DNA of 64,000 nucleotides from Janibacter sp. A1S7 (lineage in GTDB: Bacteria; Actinomycetota; Actinomycetes; Actinomycetales; Dermatophilaceae), in assembly GCF_037198315.1 (NCBI RefSeq), contig NZ_CP144913.1, forward strand, positions 2,790,001-2,854,000, read 5' to 3'. Under the pieces are notes generated by a model. The model had not been told where the DNA came from. It made no database searches and worked only from the letters and a program-made list of their open reading frames with translations. Shown here one piece after another: positions 58,285 through 64,000 of this stretch; position 1 is the stretch's first letter, and each line of letters starts with the position of its first letter. The position numbers and the translations under genes were made by a program.

Positions 58285-60582
58285 ATGGCCCACGCCCTCT
58301 ACCGGCTGGGTCGGCTCGCGCACCGGCGCTGGTCGGCCTTCATCATCGGCTGGCTCGTCCTCCTCGTCGCGATCGGCGCCACCGCGGCGACGATCGCCAA
58401 GCCGATGACCGACTCCTTCACCATCCCGGGGATCCCGTCCGAGCAGGCCATGGAGCTGCAGCAGGAACTCTTCCCCGACGCCGACGACCCGCTCGACACG
58501 CCGATGGGCACCGTCGTCGTGGTCGCTCCCGAGGGCGAGCAGCTCTCCGACCCGGCCAACGCCGAGGTCGTCAACGACCTGCTCGCCGACCTGCGCGGCG
58601 TGCCGCAGGCCGGAGACCCGGAGCAGTTCGTGGACCCGGTCGTCGCCGACAAGGGCCTGACCCAGCAGTACCTGTCGACGGCCCAGGAGAACGGCACCCC
58701 GGAGGAGGTCGCGAAGGCCAACGCCGCCGCGGTCTCCCCGCTGTCGCAGGACGGTCGCGCCGGCCTGATCCAGTGGACCTTCGAGGGTGACTCGGTCACC
58801 GACGTCGAGCCGGCCACCAAGGACGCCGTCCACGCCGCCGTCGAGGACGCCCGCGACGCGGGGCTCGACGCCGCCGCCACCGGGTCGGGCATGCAGGGCA
58901 TGCCGGACATCGGTGTGACCAGCGAACTGATCGGTATCGCCGTCGCGCTGCTCGTGCTCGTGCTGACCTTCGGCTCGCTCGTCGCCGCCGGGCTGCCGAT
59001 CCTCACCGCGCTCGTCGGTGTCGGCACGGGCGCGCTCGGCGTCACCGCCGCGACCGCCTTCTTCGACCTGTCGACGACGACCCCGATCCTGGCCACGATG
59101 CTCGGTCTGGCCGTCGGCATCGACTACGCGCTCTTCATCCTCTCCCGCTACCGCACGGAGCTGCGGGGCACGAGCGACCGCGGGCACGCGATGGGCCTGG
59201 CCGTCGGTCGCGCCGGCTCGGCCGTCGTCTTCGCCGGACTGACCGTGATCATCGCGCTCGTCGCGCTGTCGGTCGTCAACATCCCCTTCCTGACCGCCAT
59301 GGGTCTGGCCGCCGCGGGCACCGTGCTCGTCGCCGTGCTCGTGGCGCTCACCCTGCTGCCGGCGATCCTCGGTGCGCTGGGCGCACGCGCCTTCGCCGGG
59401 CAGGTCCGCAAGGACCGGATCGTCGACGAGGGTGCCGTCACCGAGAACGGCGGCACCCGCTGGGCCCGCGCCATCGGTGCCCGCCCGGTCCTGGCCGTGC
59501 TCATCACGGTCCTCGCCCTCGGCGCCCTGGCCATCCCGGCCAAGGACCTCAACCTCGCCCTGCCGACCGACTCGACCGCTGCCGAGGGCACACCCCAGCG
59601 CGAGGCGGGCGACCTCATCGCGGAGCACTTCGGCGAGGGCCAGGAGGCCAGGATGTCCGTGGTCGTCGACGCCCGGGAGGTCGAGGACCCGCGTGCGGCC
59701 GGTGCCGCCTTCGGCGAGGTCACGGCGGAGCTCGGCTCCCTCGACGGCGTGGCCAACGCGCAGGTCACCGGCGTCAACGAGGCCGGCGACGGCGGTCAGG
59801 TGCTCGTCACCCCGACCACCTCGGCGTCCGACCCCGCCACCGAGGAGCTGCTGCACGAGATCCGCGACCGCGTCACCGAGCTCGAGGAGGCGACGGGGAC
59901 GACCATCGGCGTCACCGGACTCAACGCGATCCAGACCGACGTCTCGGAGAAGCTGCAGGACGCCCTGGTCCCCTACCTCGCGGTCGTGGTCGGGCTGGCC
60001 TTCGTGCTGCTGATGCTCGTCTTCCGCTCGATCCTGGTGCCGCTCACCGCGACCCTGGGCTTCGTGCTGTCGACGATGGCGACGCTCGGCGCGACGGTCC
60101 TGGTCTTCCAGGAGGAGCTCTTCGGCCTCGTCGACGGCGCCCCGCTGATCAGCTTCCTGCCGATCCTGATGATCGGGATCGTCTTCGGGCTGGCGATGGA
60201 CTACCAGGTCTTCCTCGTCACCCGGATGCGTGAGGCCTACGTCCACGGGGAGAGTGCCCGCGAGGCCGTCGTCGACGGTTTCCGCCACGGGGCCCGGGTC
60301 GTCACGGCGGCCGCGGCGATCATGATCTCGGTCTTCGCCGCCTTCGTGCTGCAGCCGGACAACCTGATCAAGTCGATGGGCTTCGCGCTGGCGACCGCCG
60401 TCCTGCTCGACGCCTTCGTCGTGCGGATGGTGCTCATCCCGGCACTGATGTACCTGCTGGGTGACCGCGCCTGGGCGATGCCGACGTGGCTGGACCGCCT
60501 GCTGCCCAATGTCGACGTCGAGGGCGAGGCGCTGACCCGGCACACCGCCGCGGCACCGACCGAGGACACGGTCTCGGCCTAG
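58285..60582 (+). CDS. MMPL/RND family exporter
   Basis: 765 residues, twelve helices. N-terminal MAHALYRLGRLAHRRWSAFI is the usual MMPL start. Two MMPL repeats: helices with ILATMLGLAVGIDYALFILS then RYRTELRG (about 270-295), and LMIGIVFGLAMDYQVFLVTR then MREAYVHG (about 625-650), the paired Asp-Tyr proton-relay motifs of the family. A long extracellular loop follows helix 1 in each half. Exports a lipid, drug or siderophore-like compound using proton motive force. Under control of the preceding TetR. Confidence 0.92.
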   Translation: MAHALYRLGRLAHRRWSAFIIGWLVLLVAIGATAATIAKPMTDSFTIPGIPSEQAMELQQELFPDADDPLDTPMGTVVVVAPEGEQLSDPANAEVVNDLLADLRGVPQAGDPEQFVDPVVADKGLTQQYLSTAQENGTPEEVAKANAAAVSPLSQDGRAGLIQWTFEGDSVTDVEPATKDAVHAAVEDARDAGLDAAATGSGMQGMPDIGVTSELIGIAVALLVLVLTFGSLVAAGLPILTALVGVGTGALGVTAATAFFDLSTTTPILATMLGLAVGIDYALFILSRYRTELRGTSDRGHAMGLAVGRAGSAVVFAGLTVIIALVALSVVNIPFLTAMGLAAAGTVLVAVLVALTLLPAILGALGARAFAGQVRKDRIVDEGAVTENGGTRWARAIGARPVLAVLITVLALGALAIPAKDLNLALPTDSTAAEGTPQREAGDLIAEHFGEGQEARMSVVVDAREVEDPRAAGAAFGEVTAELGSLDGVANAQVTGVNEAGDGGQVLVTPTTSASDPATEELLHEIRDRVTELEEATGTTIGVTGLNAIQTDVSEKLQDALVPYLAVVVGLAFVLLMLVFRSILVPLTATLGFVLSTMATLGATVLVFQEELFGLVDGAPLISFLPILMIGIVFGLAMDYQVFLVTRMREAYVHGESAREAVVDGFRHGARVVTAAAAIMISVFAAFVLQPDNLIKSMGFALATAVLLDAFVVRMVLIPALMYLLGDRAWAMPTWLDRLLPNVDVEGEALTRHTAAAPTEDTVSA

Positions 60583-60587
60583 TCCGT

Positions 60588-60652
60588 CCTTCGCCCCTCG
60601 CCGCGACATGCGCGGGTGAGGGGCGAAGGGTGGGCCGGACCGGCCCCCTTCG
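60588..60652. terminator. Overlapping alternative hairpins after the MMPL gene
   Basis: Stem A: CCTTCGCCCCTC (60588-60599) with GAGGGGCGAAGG (60618-60629). Stem B: CGAAGGG (60624-60630) with CCCTTCG (60646-60652), plus an inner GGCCGG/CCGGCC stem. A and B share the same central CGAAGG, so they exclude each other. Confidence 0.65.
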
Positions 60653-60708
60653 TGGATACGATCGGGGCACAGGACCACAGGGACTGCCACGTCGAAGGGG
60701 GTGAGGCG

Positions 60709-61746
60709 GTGCGTCGTACACGCGTCGCGATCATGGGCGCCGGGAGCATCGGCTGCCACCTCGGGGGCTGGCTCGCCTCCTCCGCCGAGGTCACCCTCAT
60801 CGGGCGCGCCCCGACCATCGACGCCATCGAGGAGCAGGGGCTCACGGTCAGCGACCTGAAGGGCCACCGCCGCACCGTCCCGCCCGAGCGACTGACCCTG
60901 GCCACCGAGGCCAGCGCCGTCGTCGACGCGGACTACGTGCTGATGACCACCAAGAGCAGCGGCACCAGCAGGGCAACCCGGCAGATCGCGCCCTACCTCG
61001 ACCACGACTCGGTGATCATCTCCTTCCAGAACGGCCTGCGCGCCGCGTCGATGATCGACGAGGCCCTCGGGTCGGCCTTCCCCAGTCGCGCGTCACGGCC
61101 GCTCGCCCTGTCGGGGATGGTCCCCTTCAACGTCGTGCGCGTCGACGAGACCCACTGGGCCCAGACGGTCAGCGGACGGCTGAGGGTCAAGGACCACCCG
61201 CGCATCGACCCCCTCATCCGGGCGGCCCACGGCGCCGGCCTGCGGATCGAGATCGAGCCGGACATGCGCGCGGTCCTCTTCGGCAAGCTCCTGCTCAATC
61301 TCAACAACGCCGTCAACGCCCTCACCGGCGAGCCGCTCGCCGTCCAGCTGCGGGACCGTGACTGCCGCACCGTCCTGGCCGCCTGCCAGGACGAGGCCCT
61401 CGCGCTCGCCCGACGTCTGGGCGTGAACCCGGCGCGGATGACTCCCCTGCCTCCTGCGCTGGTGCCGGCAGTGCTGCGCTCCCCCACACCGCTCTTCACC
61501 AGCCTCTCCCGCGCCTCCCTCAAGGTCACGCCGCAGGCCCGCTCGTCGATGGCCGACGACCTGTCCGCCGGTCGCCCCACCGAGATCGACGAGATGCAGG
61601 GCGCGATCGTCACCCTCGGGCGGACCCACGGCACCGCCACCCCCGTGTGCTCCCGGGTCGTCGACCTCGTCCGTGAGGCCGAGGAGGCCGGCGCGGATCA
61701 CCGTCGCTGGACCGGCGCACAGCTGCGCGCCGCCGTCGGCCTCTGA
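60709..61746 (+). CDS. 2-dehydropantoate 2-reductase family protein
   Basis: 345 residues from GTG 60709 (GAAGGGGGTGAGG upstream). Rossmann motif VAIMGAGSIGCHLGGWLASS (residues 5-24, GxGxxG). The ApbA/PanE hallmarks: TTKSSGTSRATRQIAPYL, DHDSVIISFQNGL, KLLLNLNNAVNALTGEPLAV with the catalytic Lys, and SSMADDLSAGRPTEIDEMQG. Reduces ketopantoate to pantoate with NADPH, or a related 2-oxoacid, since many paralogues are not PanE. Monocistronic or cotranscribed with the downstream phosphatase, 57 bp away. Confidence 0.85.
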   Translation: MRRTRVAIMGAGSIGCHLGGWLASSAEVTLIGRAPTIDAIEEQGLTVSDLKGHRRTVPPERLTLATEASAVVDADYVLMTTKSSGTSRATRQIAPYLDHDSVIISFQNGLRAASMIDEALGSAFPSRASRPLALSGMVPFNVVRVDETHWAQTVSGRLRVKDHPRIDPLIRAAHGAGLRIEIEPDMRAVLFGKLLLNLNNAVNALTGEPLAVQLRDRDCRTVLAACQDEALALARRLGVNPARMTPLPPALVPAVLRSPTPLFTSLSRASLKVTPQARSSMADDLSAGRPTEIDEMQGAIVTLGRTHGTATPVCSRVVDLVREAEEAGADHRRWTGAQLRAAVGL

Positions 61747-61803
61747 CCCTGCCGCACCGACCCCGAGTGGTGCTCCTGCGACCTCGTGGGCGACGATGCA
61801 GGC

Positions 61804-62307
61804 ATGACGTATCGGATCACGGTGGTGTGCACCGGCAACATCTGCCGGTCGCCGATGGCCCAGTTCGTCCTGCGGGAGCGCTTCGAGGAGGCCGGACTCG
61901 CCGACCGGGTCGTCGTCGACTCCGCGGCGACGACCACGTGGGAGGAGGGCAACCCCGCCGACCCGCGCACGATCAGCGCCCTGCAGCGTCACGGCCACAC
62001 GGGTGACTACTCGGGTCACCGCGCCCGCGTCTTCGACCGGCGGTCCTTCGCCGACGTCGACCTCGTCCTGGCGGCCGACCACGAGCACCACGCGGTGCTG
62101 CGCCGCATCGCCGCGGTCCCCGAGGCCCAGGACAAGATCCGCATGCTGCGCTCCTTCGACCCCTCCGGGCCCAAGGGCGGCGCCCTGAGCATCGACGACC
62201 CGTGGTTCGGCGACGACTCGTCCTTCGACCGCACCTACGAGGAGGTCGCCGCGGCGGCCGACGGCGTCGTGGAGTTCGTGCGTACGCAGCTCGCAGAAGC
62301 CGACTGA
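61804..62307 (+). CDS. Low-molecular-weight protein tyrosine phosphatase
   Basis: 167 residues from ATG 61804, placed so the P-loop follows directly. P-loop CTGNICRS (Cys9 nucleophile, Arg15); general acid Asp132 in DDPWFGDD. Beyond the core are GEYxGHRA-like residues (GDYSGHRARVFDRRSF) and LVLAADHEHH. Dephosphorylates tyrosine-phosphorylated proteins; the actinobacterial homologue PtpA acts in signalling and virulence. No kinase gene in the window. Confidence 0.93.
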   Translation: MTYRITVVCTGNICRSPMAQFVLRERFEEAGLADRVVVDSAATTTWEEGNPADPRTISALQRHGHTGDYSGHRARVFDRRSFADVDLVLAADHEHHAVLRRIAAVPEAQDKIRMLRSFDPSGPKGGALSIDDPWFGDDSSFDRTYEEVAAAADGVVEFVRTQLAEAD

Positions 62308-62383
62308 CCGACCCGCTCATGAGTGCTCGTCGCGTGCAGGGGGCACCCAGTTGCGTGTCAGACACGGCGGGTAACCTCCCGGC

Positions 62384-63028
62384 ATGCCTCGACCCCGCCG
62401 CACCGCCGCGCTGACGAGCACGCTGCTCGTCTCGACGGCGCTGGCCGTCGCGGCGTGCGCCGGAGCCACTGGCGAGCCCCCCTCCGCCGGGAGCCCTTCC
62501 TCGTCGTCCACGAGCAGCCGGACCTCCCCCACCGAGACGTCGACCTCTCCCACCGGGACGCCCACGCCCGACCCCTACACGATCGACTGCGACCTGGTCA
62601 CGCAGCGGGTCGTCGACCGGTGGACGGGCGATGGCCGGCCCGCGCAGGTCGAGGCGGCCGACGACGGCTGCCGCATCGTCAGCTCGGACGCCACGGGCGC
62701 CCTGATCATCGCCTGGCGCTACCTCGACGTGCGCGAGGACTCCGGCGTGGTCAACGACGTCAGCGAGAACAGCCGGCCGGTCGAGATCACCGAGGGCCTG
62801 ACCGCGGTGCGCAGCGAGTCCGACGTCGATCCGACCCGCAAGACACGGCTCTACGTCACCTTCGACAACGGGCGCACCCTCTACGCGGAGGCCACGGCGA
62901 CCCTTGATCGGCCGCGGACCATGCCGGAGCTGCAGAAGATGACGGCCACGATCGTCACGACCTATGCCGACCAGCCGCCGCTGCCGAGCGCGCCGGTCGA
63001 GGACGAGACCTCCTCGACGTCGAGCTGA
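62384..63028 (+). CDS. Lipoprotein, DUF3558-like, unknown
   Basis: 214 residues. Signal peptide ending in lipobox AVAAC (Cys25), then a Ser/Thr/Pro-rich linker (about 30-65), then a small domain with two cysteines (CDLVTQRVVDRW and GCRIVSSDATG) that resembles the DUF3558 lipoprotein family of actinobacteria. Surface-exposed after lipidation. Function unknown. The opposite frame reading here is a shadow. Followed by a hairpin and purB. Confidence 0.72.
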   Translation: MPRPRRTAALTSTLLVSTALAVAACAGATGEPPSAGSPSSSSTSSRTSPTETSTSPTGTPTPDPYTIDCDLVTQRVVDRWTGDGRPAQVEAADDGCRIVSSDATGALIIAWRYLDVREDSGVVNDVSENSRPVEITEGLTAVRSESDVDPTRKTRLYVTFDNGRTLYAEATATLDRPRTMPELQKMTATIVTTYADQPPLPSAPVEDETSSTSS

Positions 63029-63033
63029 CCCCC

Positions 63034-63077
63034 GGCGAAGGGGCCGCGCCCCGACCGGGGCGGCACCCCCCTTCGCC
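63034..63077. terminator. Hairpin between the lipoprotein gene and purB
   Basis: Outer stem GGCGAAGGGG (63034-63043) with CCCCTTCGCC (63068-63077), inner CGCCCC (63047-63052) with GGGGCG (63057-63062). Confidence 0.78.
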
Positions 63078-63095
63078 TGATGGGAAGATGTGCGC

Positions 63096-64000
63096 ATGCA
63101 CAGCCTCGCTGACGCCACTCCCCAGATCGCCCTCGGCGCGCTCGACGGCCGGTACCGGCCGGCCATCGCCCCGCTCATCGACCACCTGAGCGAGCCCGCG
63201 CTGAACCGCATGCGCGTGCACGTCGAGGTCGAGTGGCTGATCCACCTGACGACCCACCGGGTCGTGCCGGGCGTGCGCGCCCTCACCGAGGACGAGCAGA
63301 GGCAGCTGCGTCAGGTCGTCGAGGACTTCGGCCCCGAGGACATCGCCGAGCTGGCCGCGACGGAGAAGGTCACCCAGCACGACGTCAAGGCGGTCGAGTA
63401 CTTCCTCAAGCAGCACCTGTCGCGGATCGCCCCGGACGCGCAGGACGCCGGACTGGCCGAGCTGATCCACTTCTGCTGCACCAGCGAGGACATCAACAAC
63501 CTCGCCTACGCGCTCATGGTGCAGGGCGCGGTCGAGCAGGTCTGGCTCCCGCGCGCCGACGACCTGGCCACGAGCGTGGCCGCCATGGCCGAGGACCTGC
63601 GCGACGTACCACTCCTCGCCCACACCCACGGCCAGCCCGCGACGCCGACGACGATGGGCAAGGAACTGGCCGTGCTCGCCCACCGCCTGCTCCGGCAGGT
63701 GCGGCGCATCGCCGCCGACGAGTACCTCGGCAAGCTCAACGGCGCGACCGGCACCTACGGCGCACACGTCGCCGCGGTGCCGGAGGCGAACTGGCCGCAG
63801 ATCTCGCGCGACTTCGTCGAGCACCTGGGCCTGACGTGGAATCCCCTCACCACCCAGATCGAGTCCCACGACTGGCAGGCCGAGGTCTACGCCGACATCG
63901 CTCGCTTCAACCGCGTGCTGCACAACCTCTGCACCGATCTGTGGAGCTACATCTCGATGGGCTACTTCGCCCAGGTCCGCGGGCAGGGGACGGTCGGATC
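63096..64000 (+). CDS. purB: Adenylosuccinate lyase (partial, 5' end)
   Basis: Runs off the right edge; about 301 residues seen from ATG 63096. Start MHSLADATPQIALGALDGRY is the PurB N-terminus. Conserved blocks: TEKVTQHDVKAVEYFLKQHL (substrate-binding His-Asp), IHFCCTSEDINNLAYALMVQ, LAHTHGQPATPTTMGKELAV (catalytic His) and LNGATGTYGAHV. Catalyses two fumarate-releasing steps of purine synthesis (SAICAR to AICAR and adenylosuccinate to AMP). The signature loop with the catalytic Ser lies mostly past the edge. Monocistronic as seen. Confidence 0.95.
   Translation, partial: MHSLADATPQIALGALDGRYRPAIAPLIDHLSEPALNRMRVHVEVEWLIHLTTHRVVPGVRALTEDEQRQLRQVVEDFGPEDIAELAATEKVTQHDVKAVEYFLKQHLSRIAPDAQDAGLAELIHFCCTSEDINNLAYALMVQGAVEQVWLPRADDLATSVAAMAEDLRDVPLLAHTHGQPATPTTMGKELAVLAHRLLRQVRRIAADEYLGKLNGATGTYGAHVAAVPEANWPQISRDFVEHLGLTWNPLTTQIESHDWQAEVYADIARFNRVLHNLCTDLWSYISMGYFAQVRGQGTVG

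Noticed and set aside
58159..61005. 948-residue open frame on the minus strand opposite the MMPL gene
   Set aside because: It is the shadow of a high-GC gene: composition is Gly/Arg/Asp/Glu-rich without domains, while the plus strand has a clear MMPL exporter and TetR.
3811..63077. CGAAGGGGG as a KOPS-like polar segregation motif
   Set aside because: Plus and minus copies are nearly equal in the window (about 17 versus 15), which a polar signal would not show.

Overview
The window is chromosomal DNA of a very GC-rich actinobacterium. The gene families, the many GTG/TTG starts and the resemblance of several proteins to mycobacterial ones (FadE24/FadE23, FadE5, EtfD, Pat, BsaP) fit Micrococcales, most likely an Intrasporangiaceae (Janibacter-like) lineage. 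The family-level placement is inference; nothing in the window (no rRNA) fixes it. There is no CRISPR array, no IS element and no clear prophage. The region looks like ordinary core chromosome with tightly packed operons.

Layout. 0-3.8 kb: a fadE24-fadE23 acyl-CoA dehydrogenase pair (fadE23 runs off the left edge), divergent from a GTP-type PEP carboxykinase with an unusual P-loop. 4-7.8 kb: a TetR regulator and a group of small membrane or envelope proteins (57-aa protein, DUF4235, YtxH-like, holin-like DUF1469, DUF3618, YihY/BrkB), linked by two copies of one operator. 7.9-13.5 kb: three tRNAs, a methyltransferase, an LCP cell-wall ligase, a cold-shock protein, aroQ and cysK-cysE. 13.7-17.5 kb: an EtfD-type membrane FeS oxidoreductase with a very long disordered tail carrying seven KNAAPSWE-like motifs. 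17.5-19.3 kb: a GNAT protein and an SPW membrane protein with its TetR. 19.3-22.7 kb: an osmoprotectant ABC importer. 22.7-30.4 kb: HIBYL-CoA hydrolase, amidase, SLC13 transporter, MFS, dcd and a POT peptide transporter. 30.5-34.5 kb: cardiolipin synthase, a polysaccharide deacetylase, an orphan protein and tRNA-Gly.

34.6-43.5 kb: FadE5-type acyl-CoA dehydrogenase behind two palindromic operators, a CopD-CtaG fusion, a MarR regulator and a branched-chain/2-oxoacid dehydrogenase operon (E1a-E1b-E2). 43.7-48.5 kb: aromatic aminotransferase, a holin-like protein, a VWA/solute-binding hybrid and an MFS exporter. 48.6-55.8 kb: cydABCD (cytochrome bd and its ABC assembly factor), continuing by overlap into a BlaI repressor and an M56 metallopeptidase. 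55.8-64 kb: a lipoprotein L,D-transpeptidase, a BsaP-like zinc-ribbon protein, TetR-MMPL exporter, ketopantoate-reductase family protein, low-Mr tyrosine phosphatase, a lipoprotein and purB (cut by the right edge).

Themes. Three acyl-CoA dehydrogenase genes plus the membrane electron acceptor EtfD, the oxoacid dehydrogenase and PEP carboxykinase suggest growth on fatty acids and branched-chain amino acids with gluconeogenesis. The cyd operon and CtaG/CopD serve respiration. At the DNA level, a CGAAGGGGG motif occurs about 30 times in both orientations, in terminator stems, in intergenic DNA and inside genes. The least explained signals are the motif-rich EtfD tail, the CGAAGGGGG motif, the BlaI/M56 pair fused to the cyd operon, and the palindrome cluster near 57.5 kb.
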